Assembly: GCF_014770435.1 (NCBI RefSeq)
Contig: NZ_CP061739.1
Span: forward strand, 2,046,001-2,110,000
DNA length: 64,000 nt
Source: Psychrobacter sp. 28M-43
GTDB lineage: Bacteria; Pseudomonadota; Gammaproteobacteria; Pseudomonadales; Moraxellaceae
Direction of reading: 5' to 3'
The notes under the pieces were generated by a model. It ran no database searches. It was not told the DNA's origin and saw only the letters and a list, made by a program, of their open reading frames with translations. Each line of letters starts with the position of its first letter. Position 1 is the first letter of the stretch. Position numbers and translations under genes: made by a program. Shown here one piece after another: positions 45,968 to 55,989 of this stretch.

Positions 45968-47449
45968 ATGAGTTTACAAAACACAGCAGTCGCCCCAGTT
46001 GACCGTGAGTATGAAATTACTGTCGTAAGATTTTTTACGATCATGGCTGTCGTTTGGGGCATCGTCGGCATGAGTCTTGGTGTGTTCATTGCTTCACAGT
46101 TAGCATGGCCAGCACTCAACTTTGACATTCCATGGCTGACCTTTAGTCATTTAAGACCACTGCATACCAATGCGGTGATTTTTGCGTTCGGTGGTTCTGC
46201 CCTGTTCGCAACGTCTTACTACATCGTTCAGCGTACCTGTAAAACGCGCTTATTTGCGCCATACTTGGCTTGGTTCACCTTTTGGGGTTGGCAGGCAGTC
46301 ATTGTTGCTGCCATCATCACGCTGCCTCTAGGTTTGACCACCAGTAAAGAATACGCTGAGCTTGAGTGGCCTATCGATATCTTAATTGCCTTGGTATGGA
46401 TTTCTTATGCCATCGTATTTTTTGGTACACTCATCAAACGTAAAACTTCACATATTTATGTGGCTAACTGGTTCTTTGCCGCTTTTATCATTACGATTGC
46501 ATTACTACACATCGTAAACAGTATGGCGATTCCTGTTAGTGCGTTCAAATCTTACTCGCTATTTGGCGGTGCAACTGATGCGATGGTGCAGTGGTGGTAC
46601 GGACATAACGCGGTAGGTTTTTACTTAACGGCAGCCTTCCTTGGAATGATGTATTACTTCGTTCCTGTACAGATTGGCCGTCCTATCTATTCTTATCGTT
46701 TGTCTATCGTTCACTTTTGGGCATTGATTGCTTCATATATGTGGGCCGGTGGTCACCATTTGCATTATTCAGCGCTTCCTGATTGGACGCAGTCTCTTGC
46801 TATGGTCTTCTCAATCATCCTATTCGCACCATCTTGGGGTGGTATGATTAACGGTGTACTAACGCTATCAGGTAGTTGGGATAAGCTGCGTACCGATCCG
46901 ATCATTCGCTTTATGATTGTGGCATTGTCGTTCTACGCGATGTCGACGTTCGAAGGCCCAATGATGTCTATCAAGACAGTGAATGCGCTATCGCACAACA
47001 CTGACTGGACAATTGGTCACGTACACTCAGGTGCACTTGGCTGGGTTGGTATGATTACCATTGGTTCGCTATACGTACTGTTACCCCGTATTTATAACAA
47101 ACCGAAGATGTACTCTATTAGCTTAATCACCACGCATTTTTGGCTTGCGACTGCAGGAACGATTTTCTATATCGTATCTATGTGGATCTCAGGTATTGGC
47201 CAAGGCATGATGTGGCTTGCTACTAACCCAGACGGTACTTTGGTATATAGCTTCGTTGATACTGTTGAATTCTCGCATTTCCCATATATTGGCCGTGCAT
47301 TTGGTGGCTTCCTATATGTATCGGGTATGTTTGTAATGGCTTATAACTGCTATAAAACACTCAAAATGCCAGAAGGTAAGCCTGTAGATGTCGCTGATCC
47401 AACGGATCATGAACCTAGTGTCGAAAAACCTTCGACAGCTAACGTATAA
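45968..47449 (+). CDS. ccoN: cbb3-type cytochrome c oxidase subunit I
   Basis: A 493-residue haem-copper oxidase subunit with about 12 membrane helices and the catalytic haem b3/CuB site. Ligands are visible in [10 protein letters not shown] (CuB His and the helix VI region), [14 protein letters not shown] (the CuB His pair) and [14 protein letters not shown] (haem His pair); [11 protein letters not shown] near residue 60 has the low-spin haem His. It reduces O2 at high affinity with proton pumping at the inner membrane. AAAGGAA precedes ATG 45968. First gene of a tight operon. Confidence 0.97.
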   Translation: MSLQNTAVAPVDREYEITVVRFFTIMAVVWGIVGMSLGVFIASQLAWPALNFDIPWLTFSHLRPLHTNAVIFAFGGSALFATSYYIVQRTCKTRLFAPYLAWFTFWGWQAVIVAAIITLPLGLTTSKEYAELEWPIDILIALVWISYAIVFFGTLIKRKTSHIYVANWFFAAFIITIALLHIVNSMAIPVSAFKSYSLFGGATDAMVQWWYGHNAVGFYLTAAFLGMMYYFVPVQIGRPIYSYRLSIVHFWALIASYMWAGGHHLHYSALPDWTQSLAMVFSIILFAPSWGGMINGVLTLSGSWDKLRTDPIIRFMIVALSFYAMSTFEGPMMSIKTVNALSHNTDWTIGHVHSGALGWVGMITIGSLYVLLPRIYNKPKMYSISLITTHFWLATAGTIFYIVSMWISGIGQGMMWLATNPDGTLVYSFVDTVEFSHFPYIGRAFGGFLYVSGMFVMAYNCYKTLKMPEGKPVDVADPTDHEPSVEKPSTANV

Positions 47450-47458
47450 GGAGCGATC

Positions 47459-48097
47459 ATGGCTGGTACACCGCATGAAATTATTGAAAAAAATACAGGC
47501 TTGTTAGTCATTGGTATCGTGATTGCTATTAGTTTTGCAACGCTAGTTGAAATCGTGCCATTGATCTATGACAACAAAGGTCCTGAAGAAGGCGGCTTGA
47601 ACAAGCCCCTTCCTGCTATGGAGCCTTGGACAGCGCTTGAATTTGAAGGTCGTGATATTTATATCCGCGAAGGATGTCACGTTTGTCATACTCAAATGGT
47701 TCGCCCATTACGTGCAGAAGTTGAACGTTATGGACCATATTCACGTGCCGCTGAGTCGACGTGGGATCATCCATTCTTATGGGGATCGAAACGTACTGGA
47801 CCAGATTTAGCACGTGTTGGTGGCCGTTATTCTGAAGATTGGCAAAAGCAACATTTGATCAATCCGCGTTCGCTAGTGCCTGAGTCAGTTATGCCAGGTT
47901 TCCCCTGGTTGGCGACTAACGAAGTAGATGGCGAAAACATTCAAGCTAAAATGCGTCTATTCCGCGATCGCTTCGGTGTTCCTTATACTGAAGAAGACAT
48001 TGAAGGCGCTCCAGATGCAGTGCTTGGCGCTACTGAGCTTGACGCTTTGGTCGCCTATCTACAGCAGTTAGGTACCGCAATGGAAGGACAGCGCTAA
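47459..48097 (+). CDS. ccoO: cbb3-type cytochrome c oxidase subunit II (mono-haem c)
   Basis: A 212-residue membrane-anchored cytochrome c. One N-terminal helix (about 13-35) is followed by the haem c motif Cys73-His-Val-Cys76-His77 ([14 protein letters not shown]). The axial Met is probably in [11 protein letters not shown]. It passes electrons from CcoP to CcoN. AAGGAG lies 9 bp after the ccoN stop; the stop overlaps ccoQ by one base. Confidence 0.97.
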   Translation: MAGTPHEIIEKNTGLLVIGIVIAISFATLVEIVPLIYDNKGPEEGGLNKPLPAMEPWTALEFEGRDIYIREGCHVCHTQMVRPLRAEVERYGPYSRAAESTWDHPFLWGSKRTGPDLARVGGRYSEDWQKQHLINPRSLVPESVMPGFPWLATNEVDGENIQAKMRLFRDRFGVPYTEEDIEGAPDAVLGATELDALVAYLQQLGTAMEGQR

Positions 48098-48276
48098 TGG
48101 GTATTGGTGAATTACAAACAATTGCGACCGTTTCTGCCTTTATTGCCTTCGTAGGCGTTGCATGGTGGGCGTATTCGCCAAAAAACAAAAAACGCTTCGA
48201 AGAAGATGCACAACTTGCGCTTGATGACGAGGATATAAAATCTCTGTCTGAAGAGCAGCGCAATAAGGATAAATGA
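48097..48276 (+). CDS. ccoQ: cbb3 oxidase small subunit CcoQ
   Basis: A 59-residue protein starting [20 protein letters not shown], with one membrane helix (about 8-26) and a charged tail that begins YSPKNKKRFEEDA. Position, size and the YSPKNKKRFEEDA segment are those of CcoQ/FixQ, which stabilises the oxidase. The TAATG overlap with ccoO and the overlap with ccoP fix it in the operon. Confidence 0.93.
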   Translation: MGIGELQTIATVSAFIAFVGVAWWAYSPKNKKRFEEDAQLALDDEDIKSLSEEQRNKDK

Positions 48277-49421
48277 TGACATTTTTTTGGAGTTCTTGGA
48301 TCACGCTAATCAGTTTCGGTTGCTGGCTTTTTATTCTTGGCGTTCTGCTGTTTGTACTAAAATACAAACCAGACGTTGAGGAAGACGGTACCACTGGTCA
48401 TGAATATGATGGTATCCGAGAATACGACAAAGCACTTCCTAAATGGTGGTTGGTGATATTTTTTGGTTCAATCGTTTGGGGTGTGGCGTACTGGGTATTC
48501 TTTCCAGCTATGTTCCCAGCACATTGGAAAGGCATCGCCACCGTAGAAGTTGACGGTGAAACTGTACCGTGGACCTCTAAAAACGAGTTGTTCAGTGAGC
48601 TTGAAAGTAACAACAAAGTATTTACTGATAACTTTGAAAAAAGCATTTTGGTAAAAGCAGATGCTGCAGGCGCGACTGCGACACTTGGTACGCTAAACGA
48701 GTTACAAGCGACCATGCGTCGTAGCGAAAACCCACCAGCAGATCTACAGACTAAAATTGACGAAAAAGTTGCAGAACTTGCTCCTTATGTCGAAAAACTG
48801 TCTGAAAATCCAAATGCGTTAAAAGTTGGTAGCCGCTTGTTCCTGCAGAACTGTTCTGTATGTCATGGCTCTAACGCTAAAGGTGCAACAGGCTACCCTA
48901 ACCTAACAGACAATGATTGGTTATACGGCGGCGAAGCTAGCAACATTCTGACTACGCTACATAATGGTCGTATTGGCGGTATGCCTGCTTGGCGCGATCA
49001 GATCGGCGAAGACGGTGTACGTGCAGCTTCTGAATATGTATTGTCACTATCTCCAAACAACGGTAGTAAGAGTAACGGTGAACTTGACCAAACTTTGGTT
49101 AATCAAGGCGAAGCTATCTTTAAGCAACAGTGTGCACTATGTCACTCTGAAAGCGGTAAAGGTATGATTTCAGCAGGTGCACCAAACTTGACTGACAACA
49201 TCTGGTTATATGGCGGTGAGCGTGAGACTGTACGTAATACATTACGTTATGGCCGTGCTGGCGTTATGCCTCAGTGGGAAACTAAGCTAGGTAATGAGCG
49301 TATCATGCTACTTGCTGCTTATATCTACTCACTATCAGATAAAACAGGCAAATCACCTGAAGCAGCACCAGTTACTGCTGCTACTCAACCTGTAGCAACT
49401 GAAAAAGCAACTGCTAACTAA
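48276..49421 (+). CDS. ccoP: cbb3-type cytochrome c oxidase subunit III (di-haem c)
   Basis: A 381-residue membrane-bound di-haem cytochrome c that takes electrons from the soluble donor. Two membrane helices lie near residues 8-30 and 57-78. The haem c motifs are Cys193-x2-Cys196-His197 (CSVCHGSNAKG) and Cys286-x2-Cys289-His290 (CALCHSESGKG), each with a following YGGE segment. ATG 48273 and ATG 48276 are both possible; AAGG spacing favours 48276, which overlaps the ccoQ stop. A terminator follows the gene. Confidence 0.96.
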   Translation: MTFFWSSWITLISFGCWLFILGVLLFVLKYKPDVEEDGTTGHEYDGIREYDKALPKWWLVIFFGSIVWGVAYWVFFPAMFPAHWKGIATVEVDGETVPWTSKNELFSELESNNKVFTDNFEKSILVKADAAGATATLGTLNELQATMRRSENPPADLQTKIDEKVAELAPYVEKLSENPNALKVGSRLFLQNCSVCHGSNAKGATGYPNLTDNDWLYGGEASNILTTLHNGRIGGMPAWRDQIGEDGVRAASEYVLSLSPNNGSKSNGELDQTLVNQGEAIFKQQCALCHSESGKGMISAGAPNLTDNIWLYGGERETVRNTLRYGRAGVMPQWETKLGNERIMLLAAYIYSLSDKTGKSPEAAPVTAATQPVATEKATAN

Positions 49422-49459
49422 GACGTTGTTACTGTACTGAATATGGACGAGATTTAATG

Positions 49460-49489
49460 AAGGGAGAACTGTTATTGCAGTTCTCCCTT
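49460..49489 (+). terminator. terminator after ccoP
   Basis: AAGGGAGAACTG (49460-49471) pairs with CAGTTCTCCCTT (49478-49489), followed by T-rich sequence. It closes the ccoNOQP operon. Confidence 0.82.
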
Positions 49490-49705
49490 TTGCGTATGGC
49501 GGTATTGATTTTCATTTAGAAATGTCAATGATGAGCGGCTATAAACACTAGAAAACGTTCTCATATATTCGTTGATTTTTATGATTATCACCCCATTATT
49601 AGTAGGGAGAATGCTAGAATAGCTATTTTTTAAAATAGTCTATTAGTCATGGCTTTATATCGCTCTGACTCAATCACATAACACGATAGTCAATTTCGCA
49701 TAAAT

Positions 49706-49766
49706 CAGATACAGGCTCGTTTAATCTACTATTTGTAGTCCCTTCACTGCCCTTTACTTGTATCAA
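49706..49766. repeat. dispersed palindromic intergenic repeat, copy C (reversed)
   Basis: Reverse orientation relative to copy B. Outer GATAC (49708-49712) and GTATC (49760-49764) are inverted repeats; inside are CTCGTTTAATCTACTATTTG and then TAGTCCCTTCACTG. In the other direction it reads GATACAAG ... CTACAAATAG ... TAAACGAG, as in copy B. It lies in the 515-bp gap between ccoP and ccoG, which otherwise holds a terminator and presumably the ccoG promoter. Confidence 0.7.
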
Positions 49767-49936
49767 AACTATGTTGAGCCGACTATATTTACAATCGATC
49801 ATTTGGTAAGCAGATTAGAAAGTTTTCTATCCGCTATTTACTGACATTGATAACATCATACACTCATATACCTCGACGCTAGAGGTGTTTGTTCATCATG
49901 CCAGCAGACTGATTCTTTTTTTAAAGAGGCACGTTT

Positions 49937-51346
49937 ATGTCAGCACAACAATCCAATAAAATTCCTGTACAACAAGTCGATCTTGATGCAACCAAGCATC
50001 GTGTGCATCCGAGGTTTGTCACAGGTTTTTATCAAAATATTCGTGTCATCACGATGTATGCTCTTTTGGCGGCTTTTTTACTTTTGCCATGGCTGCGCTA
50101 TAATGATAGACAAGCAATATGGTTTGATGTGCCATCACAGCATTACTATATTTTTGGCATGACGTTTTTGACGCAAGATTTTTATTTTATTGCTGCATTT
50201 GCCATTATTGCCGCGTTTACGCTGTTTATGGTGACGGTATATGCTGGGCGCGTTTGGTGCGGTTATGCTTGTCCTCAAACAATATGGACGCATCTATACC
50301 AATATGTTGAAAAATGGGTGATTGGCGATCGTAATAAGCGTATCAAGTTTGATAAAGCACCGTTAAGTGCGAGCAAAGTGTTCAAGCGCACAGTGGTATA
50401 TTCAATTTGGTTTTTGCTTTCTGTGATTACCGCAGCGACCTTTGTTAGTTATGTAGCAGGTACAGATTCTCTATATCACAGCTGGCAGTCAATAGGAGTA
50501 ATTCCATTCCCTGACTGGCCAACGTGGGTATGGGTCTCAATGTTTATCTTTACCTTTGCTACTTATGCCAACGCAGGCTACATGCGTGAGCAAATGTGTG
50601 TACAGATTTGCCCCTATGGCCGCTTTCAAAGTGTGATGTTTGATAAAGACACATTAATCGTATCTTATGATTATGAACGCGGTGAGCCGCGCGGTGCCCG
50701 TAAAAAAGGCACAAACCCAGAGCACTTAGGCGACTGCATTGAATGCACCATGTGTGTGCAGGTCTGCCCTACTGGTATCGATATTCGTGATGGTCTGCAA
50801 GTTGCCTGTATTCAGTGTGCGGCTTGTATCGATGCCTGTAACGAAGTGATGGACAAGGTCGGCTATCCGCGTGGCCTGATTCGTTATACGACCGAACGTC
50901 AGCTAGCAGAAAAAGAGCCAAGCCGCGTACTGCGCCCACGACTATTTGCTTATTTGACATTATTAGCCGTACTATGTGGCGGCGTTATATATGCGTTAAC
51001 CGATCGCGTGCCCTTGGAAATTGATATCCGCCGTGACCGCAATCAGTTATCGTCTATCAACAGTCAAGGCATGATCGAAAACAGCTATATCGTCAAGCTA
51101 ACCAATAAGACACAGGATGCTCATACCTATACGATAACGCTTGCACCGCAAAAAGGGCTGAGCTTAGAGCTACGCTTTAATGATGTACCATTAGAAGCGG
51201 GCGAAAGCTTTGATATGCCAGTTAGTATTTATGGTGATCCTGATGTGATAGAGTTTGGCCAAACGCCTGTCACGCTAAATGTGAGCAGCGAAAACGGTAA
51301 GTATAAGGTAAGCAAACAAAATATCTTTACGACCCAAGGTCAGTAA
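49937..51346 (+). CDS. ccoG: cbb3 oxidase accessory protein CcoG (polyferredoxin)
   Basis: A 469-residue membrane protein needed for copper handling during cbb3 assembly. Membrane segments lie at about 37-57, 87-108, 160-185 and 197-217, and one near 333-350. Two [4Fe-4S] ferredoxin-like clusters are in GDCIECTMCVQVCPTGIDI and VACIQCAACIDACNEVMDKV. GYACPQTIWTHLYQYVE earlier is conserved. A C-terminal immunoglobulin-like domain follows. GAGG precedes ATG 49937. It is probably in one transcript with ccoH. Confidence 0.95.
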   Translation: MSAQQSNKIPVQQVDLDATKHRVHPRFVTGFYQNIRVITMYALLAAFLLLPWLRYNDRQAIWFDVPSQHYYIFGMTFLTQDFYFIAAFAIIAAFTLFMVTVYAGRVWCGYACPQTIWTHLYQYVEKWVIGDRNKRIKFDKAPLSASKVFKRTVVYSIWFLLSVITAATFVSYVAGTDSLYHSWQSIGVIPFPDWPTWVWVSMFIFTFATYANAGYMREQMCVQICPYGRFQSVMFDKDTLIVSYDYERGEPRGARKKGTNPEHLGDCIECTMCVQVCPTGIDIRDGLQVACIQCAACIDACNEVMDKVGYPRGLIRYTTERQLAEKEPSRVLRPRLFAYLTLLAVLCGGVIYALTDRVPLEIDIRRDRNQLSSINSQGMIENSYIVKLTNKTQDAHTYTITLAPQKGLSLELRFNDVPLEAGESFDMPVSIYGDPDVIEFGQTPVTLNVSSENGKYKVSKQNIFTTQGQ

Positions 51347-51560
51347 ATGATTAGCAGACCTATTGTTTAATTTCATGTATATCATTCGGTAGTCTGTAGC
51401 TAGTGCAAGTAGTTAAATTACTATTCTAGCTAAAGACTATCGAATAAATGTTTTACTATTAAACTGGTAGCGCTTAGCCGCCAAATTATCCGTTGATACC
51501 ATTTGTAGATATGTAATGAACAGCTATCTATTGAATGCGTATCTGATGCATAGGTATTTT

Positions 51561-52142
51561 ATGTCTACTCCAGCACCGAACTTTAAACATCAAGATAAGC
51601 AGCCATGGTATAAAAATTATATGGTCGTTATCTTTGTGATTGGCATGCCTGCTGCGGTCGTGATCGCTTGTATTTGGTTTGTTTATTACTCTTACCAGAT
51701 CCGTGATAGCGTGGTACGTGACGACTGGTATATGGATGGCAAAACGCTCTATCACGATGTGTCTCGTGATAAGCTCACGTATGACTTAGACTTACATGGA
51801 CAAATGCAGTTTGCAGAAAATGGCGATATTGTGTTTTATCTTAACTACCCTGAGCAAAGCGTCCAGTCAGGCAAGCTGCTAAACGGTACACCACTTACCT
51901 ATCCTGATACGTTGGAGCTTTCCATTTCTCATGCAACGGATATCAAAAAAGACCGCGATGTTGTCCTTAAGCATGTTGAGGGCAATAAATACAGCGCACA
52001 AGTCGATATTGACCCTGTAAAAGCCAAGTATTACCTTCAGGTTAGCAATGATGGTAAAGATGATTGGCGTATGCAAGATGTCGCAAAACTGCCTCGTTCA
52101 AAGGTCAGTTTTGACCCACTACCAGTTTTCGCTAAAAGTTAA
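51561..52142 (+). CDS. ccoH: FixH/CcoH-family cbb3 assembly protein
   Basis: A 193-residue protein with one N-terminal membrane helix (about 20-43, YMVVIFVIGMPAAVVIACIW) and a periplasmic domain with NYPEQSVQSG and YYLQVSNDGKDDWRMQDVAK. The family stabilises cbb3 oxidase during assembly. The frame opens at 51516, but TAGGT lies before ATG 51561 (MSTPAPNFKH), which I take as start. It follows ccoG by 214 bp. Confidence 0.85.
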   Translation: MSTPAPNFKHQDKQPWYKNYMVVIFVIGMPAAVVIACIWFVYYSYQIRDSVVRDDWYMDGKTLYHDVSRDKLTYDLDLHGQMQFAENGDIVFYLNYPEQSVQSGKLLNGTPLTYPDTLELSISHATDIKKDRDVVLKHVEGNKYSAQVDIDPVKAKYYLQVSNDGKDDWRMQDVAKLPRSKVSFDPLPVFAKS

Positions 52143-52165
52143 TGCTGTTAGTAGTATCCAGACAT

Positions 52166-52205
52166 AAAAAAACCAGCCGCTCGTCAGAGATCGGCTAGTT
52201 TTTTT
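52166..52205. terminator. bidirectional terminator between ccoH and ttcA
   Basis: A7 plus CCAGCCG (52166-52179) pairs with CGGCTAG plus T7 (52192-52205) with one mismatch, between convergent genes. Confidence 0.83.
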
Positions 52206-52267
52206 GAGCTATTCAATATCGTGTTAATTAGTAAGCGTTATTTAATATCATACTAATTTTTCAATTA

Positions 52268-53437
52268 CTAAATCACAGGGTTAATCGTTGGAATTTTCTG
52301 TGCTTTACGCTCGTTTTGCGCGGCTTTATCCGTCTCTGTCGAATAAGGCTTGTCACTAGCGAACTTAGGATTGAACGTTTGCGTCCTTGGCGATACAGGT
52401 AAACCAATTTCAGCCAAACTATCCGTCTGCCCGGCTTGAATATTATCACCTTCAAATAAACGCTCATCATTATCGCGATCAAGGCTGAGTGTTTCAAAGT
52501 CAAATAATTCGCGGTCGGCTAATTGTGATGGCGCAACGTTTTGCATGGCTTTGAAAATAGAGGCCAAACGCTGCGGGTGAGCGTCATCCCATTCACGCAG
52601 CATATCGTTGATGATGGCACGCTGTAGATTGGTTTGACTGCCACATAGGTTACAAGGAATGATTGGAAATTCCTTTAATTTAGCATATTCAATGATGTCT
52701 TTCTCTTCGACATAAGCCAATGGGCGAATCAGCATATTTTGCTTGTCATCACTCAGTAGCTTGGGCGGCATTGATTTGAGCGCACCACCATGAAATAAGT
52801 TCAAAAAGAAGGTCGCCAGCATATCGTCACGGTGATGGCCAAGGGCAATCTTAGTCGCGCCAATTTGTTTAGCAAAGCCATATAGTGAACCGCGGCGCAG
52901 ACGTGAGCACGCCGAGCAGTAAGTCTTTCCTTCTGGCACCACGCTTTTGACGATGCTATATGTGTCTTTTTCTAAAATATAGTGGGCGATGCCCTGCTCG
53001 TTTAGATACGCAGGTAAGATGTCTTCCGGATAGCCTGGCTGCTTCTGATCGAGATTGACTGCGACGATATCAAAATGAATTGGTGCAATGCGTTTTAGCA
53101 GCAATAAAATATCAAGTAAGGTATAGCTGTCTTTACCACCCGAAACACAGACCATCACCACATCGCCATCTTCGATCATATTAAAATCGCGGATTGCCCA
53201 AGAGACTTGGCGACGCAGCTTCTTTTGTAGTTTACGAAAGTACGCTGATTCGGTAGGTGCTTGCGCATCGGTAAACTGCTCGTTAATCATGTCCTCATCA
53301 TTGCCATCTTCAGAGACGTCATCGTACTCTCTATTATCAGTATCGGTGTCCAAAGCCTGACTATCAAAGCCCATTACATCAGATACATCATCAGCTTGAG
53401 AAGGAATATTTGGCGTAAATAAGGTTGCTGCGGTCAT
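52268..53437 (-). CDS. ttcA: tRNA 2-thiocytidine(32) synthetase TtcA
   Basis: A 389-residue ATP-dependent sulfur transferase that makes 2-thiocytidine at tRNA position 32. The PP-loop is SGGKDS (99-104). The [10 protein letters not shown] and [13 protein letters not shown] segments supply the Cys residues for the Fe-S cluster. The first 65 residues are an acidic extension ([17 protein letters not shown]) absent in E. coli TtcA, and the C-terminal tail after about residue 330 is also long and polar. Start at ATG 53437. Confidence 0.94.
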   Translation of the reverse strand: MTAATLFTPNIPSQADDVSDVMGFDSQALDTDTDNREYDDVSEDGNDEDMINEQFTDAQAPTESAYFRKLQKKLRRQVSWAIRDFNMIEDGDVVMVCVSGGKDSYTLLDILLLLKRIAPIHFDIVAVNLDQKQPGYPEDILPAYLNEQGIAHYILEKDTYSIVKSVVPEGKTYCSACSRLRRGSLYGFAKQIGATKIALGHHRDDMLATFFLNLFHGGALKSMPPKLLSDDKQNMLIRPLAYVEEKDIIEYAKLKEFPIIPCNLCGSQTNLQRAIINDMLREWDDAHPQRLASIFKAMQNVAPSQLADRELFDFETLSLDRDNDERLFEGDNIQAGQTDSLAEIGLPVSPRTQTFNPKFASDKPYSTETDKAAQNERKAQKIPTINPVI

Positions 53438-53724
53438 AAGTTACTCAATATCTTTATAAGGGTGATTTTACTATAAAGCGATTTGCGATAAAGCTTTTAA
53501 AGCATTATCACCAATGTCATGTGACTGATACTTTAAAAGCTGCGATTATAACAAATATTGCTAACAGATTGAAAAGATGACAGTAATACCGACTTTATTT
53601 TATTGCAGTGCTATGTAAACTAGCTTTGTCAGCTTAGTGACGGGTGATTGGTCGCTTCGTGGTTCTGTAGTAGACGTATTTTTGCTAAAATAGCCGTTTT
53701 CGTAAACCAATAATAGATATCACT

Positions 53725-54501
53725 ATGACTAACGTTACTTTGCAAAATACCTCCAATCAAGTATCAGATGCTGATTTAGCTGCTCTTACCAAAAGCCAAA
53801 ATGCGGTTGTCCTTTTATCAGGCGGTCTCGATTCGGTGACTTGCTTATATTGGGCAAAAGCACGCTATGCATCAGTGACAGCTGTCAGCTTCAACTATGG
53901 TCAGCGTCATAATAGTGAACTTGTCGCCGCAAAGACCATCGCTGAGACAGCAGGTGTCAATCATAGAATCATTGATATTGATATCGCACAACTGGGTGGC
54001 TCATCATTAACAGATCACAGCATGATCGTGCCAGACGGTGATTCGGACAAATTCCCTAGCAAAAAACGCGACGAAATCGATAACGACGCTATCCCAAATA
54101 CCTATGTGCCTGCGCGCAATACTATTTTCTTATCATACGCGTTAGCAGTCGCCGAAGTCGCTGATGCCAATCATATCGTCATTGGTGTCAGCTCAGTTGA
54201 TTACTCGGGCTATCCTGATTGTCGCCCAGAGTATATAGCTGCCTTTGAACATATGGCTAACCTTGCGACAAAAGCAGGCGTCACTGGTCATCGCTTATCG
54301 ATTCAAACCCCATTACAGCAATTGTCAAAAGCACAAACTATCGAGCTTGGTCTGTCATTAGGTGTCGATTACGGACAGACGATTTCTTGTTATCGTGCAG
54401 ATGCCAATGGTCTTGCTTGCGGTGTTTGTGATAGCTGCGCATTACGTCGTCAAGGCTTTGCCCAAGCTGGAGTGACCGACCCTACTCATTATCAGTCTTA
54501 A
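53725..54501 (+). CDS. queC: 7-cyano-7-deazaguanine synthase
   Basis: A 258-residue enzyme that makes preQ0 in queuosine biosynthesis. The PP-loop is [10 protein letters not shown] (about 31-40), with VSFNYGQRH after it. The zinc site is in [14 protein letters not shown] at the end (CxxCxxC plus an upstream Cys in TISCYRA). It is about 25 residues longer at the N-terminus than E. coli QueC. No preQ1 riboswitch could be recognised upstream. The ribosome site is weak. Confidence 0.95.
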   Translation: MTNVTLQNTSNQVSDADLAALTKSQNAVVLLSGGLDSVTCLYWAKARYASVTAVSFNYGQRHNSELVAAKTIAETAGVNHRIIDIDIAQLGGSSLTDHSMIVPDGDSDKFPSKKRDEIDNDAIPNTYVPARNTIFLSYALAVAEVADANHIVIGVSSVDYSGYPDCRPEYIAAFEHMANLATKAGVTGHRLSIQTPLQQLSKAQTIELGLSLGVDYGQTISCYRADANGLACGVCDSCALRRQGFAQAGVTDPTHYQS

Positions 54502-54827
54502 TTAATTTTGGTCAGTCCTATATAAGTTGGATACGGTATCAGGAGCGCTTATTCCGCTATCCTTCCTTATGCTTAAATCATATCGAACCCACTATGCATC
54601 AACGCTAAATGTTGCGTGGTATGATGATACCCATCAACATTCGCGCAACATTCGCTTGCATTAACACAGCACGTTGTTCTTGTATTCTAATCGACATACT
54701 TGCTATCGTATGAACGATTATATTTATCGAAAGATGTAACTGACGATATCGGTCACTCATATATTGATGAGTTGACTTTGCATTGAGTAAAAGACAAAAA
54801 ATTGACGCTACCCGTAAGAGGAAATTT

Positions 54828-55157
54828 ATGAAGTTGTTGCCAGTACTACCCCTAGCCTTAGCGGCCCTGTTTGCCATGCCACAAGCTAACGCTGCTGACA
54901 TTAAGCAAGACAATATCAATTCATGTGTCAATGGCGCAGTCAAGTATAAAGTCGCTGATAAAAGCAACGCAACCAAACTATGTAACTGTACTATTGGTGT
55001 GCGCAGCAACATGACTATCGGTCAAATGTGGGAAATCGAAAGCTACGCGCAAGATAAGAAAGACCCTTCTAATCTGCCCTATGTGAAAGCGATGCAAAAA
55101 GATTTGCAGCAATGCACCGTTGGCTTAGATTTGAAGAAGCCGCAAAAACCTGCTTAA
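54828..55157 (+). CDS. small periplasmic protein of unknown function
   Basis: A 109-residue protein with a Sec signal peptide (KLLPVLPLALAALFAMPQ, cleavage likely after ANA near residue 21) and a mature part with four Cys residues: SCVNGAVKYK, KLCNCTIG and LQQCTVG. The spacing suggests two disulfides. The frame opens at 54783, but AGAGGAAA lies before ATG 54828, which also starts the signal peptide. I do not recognise the family. The gap 54502-54827 before it holds only a weak GGATACGG/CCGCTATCC hairpin (54529-54562). A terminator follows. Confidence 0.72.
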   Translation: MKLLPVLPLALAALFAMPQANAADIKQDNINSCVNGAVKYKVADKSNATKLCNCTIGVRSNMTIGQMWEIESYAQDKKDPSNLPYVKAMQKDLQQCTVGLDLKKPQKPA

Positions 55158-55177
55158 TCTCTAATCGTTTGATATAC

Positions 55178-55203
55178 AAAAGACTGGCTATTGCCAGTCT
55201 TTT
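55178..55203 (+). terminator. terminator after the small periplasmic protein
   Basis: AAAAGACTGGC (55178-55188) pairs with GCCAGTCTTTT (55193-55203) around TATT, followed by more T. Confidence 0.9.
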
Positions 55204-55332
55204 TTGTTGCCAATGAATGGGCAAAGTGTAAAACTGATTATTTATTTCTACTAATCTGCCTATAATAAGAACACTATAAATAGAACCATCATTAAGCCAA
55301 TACACATAACTAAAACTAATAAGGATTTTATA

Positions 55333-55830
55333 ATGGCCAAGCCAACTACAGAAACCATTCACCTACCTGATTTTCCAGTAACCATAGTACGCAAACTTGC
55401 TGGTAACTTTATTCATGATGAAATCAATCTAAAAGAGATGGTCGCCAATACTGATAAAGGCCTTATTCTCTATTTCTATCCCAAAGACAATACGCCAGGC
55501 TGCACCACACAGGCAACAGAGTTTACCACGCACCTTCATGACTTCGATGAATTGGGATACGACATTATCGGTGTCTCTCGTGATAGTGTTGAATCTCATG
55601 AAAAATTTATCGATAAGTATGACTTACAGATTCCACTTATCAGTGACACTGATGAAAAGCTATGCCAGTATTTTGATGTTATCAAAGAAAAAAATATGTA
55701 CGGCAAAGTTACGCTAGGCCTTGTACGTTCGGCATTTGTATTCAATAAAAACAGTGAGCTGACTCATGCACAGCGTAACCTACGTGCCAAAGACTATACC
55801 AGTCGTTTACTGACTATATTGGCGCCTTAA
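55333..55830 (+). CDS. Bcp/PrxQ-type peroxiredoxin
   Basis: A 165-residue thiol peroxidase. The peroxidatic Cys57 is in YPKDNTPGCTTQATEF. The second Cys common at +5 in E. coli Bcp is missing (Thr-Thr-Gln-Ala-Thr after Cys57); the only other Cys is Cys110 in DEKLCQYF, which could resolve it, or the enzyme may work as a 1-Cys type. Active-site Arg is in LVRSAFVF. AAGGAT precedes ATG 55333. It probably removes hydroperoxides in the cytoplasm. Confidence 0.9.
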   Translation: MAKPTTETIHLPDFPVTIVRKLAGNFIHDEINLKEMVANTDKGLILYFYPKDNTPGCTTQATEFTTHLHDFDELGYDIIGVSRDSVESHEKFIDKYDLQIPLISDTDEKLCQYFDVIKEKNMYGKVTLGLVRSAFVFNKNSELTHAQRNLRAKDYTSRLLTILAP

Positions 55831-55989
55831 TTATTGGTGTCATAATTATTGGTTCTGTAATTAAGTCAGTATTATTGACGTTATAGTTAAATCAGTATTG
55901 ATCATAAGAACGATAAAAACCGAATAAAAAATATAAGCCAAGCATTCAGTCCATTACTGAGTATAACCTTGCCCCTATTAGAGAATAAT

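Noticed and set aside
49846-49862. FNR-like TTGATAACATCA before ccoG
   Set aside because: The spacer is 3 rather than 4 nt and the second half-site is imperfect.
53560-53724. A preQ1 riboswitch upstream of queC
   Set aside because: No recognisable preQ1-I or preQ1-II pattern is present in the leader.
54529-54562. Hairpin after queC as a fourth copy of the dispersed repeat or a terminator
   Set aside because: It has GGATACGG/CCGCTATCC pairing with a bulge but lacks the inner TAC-AA-GTA palindrome and the TAAACGAG block, and no T-run follows.
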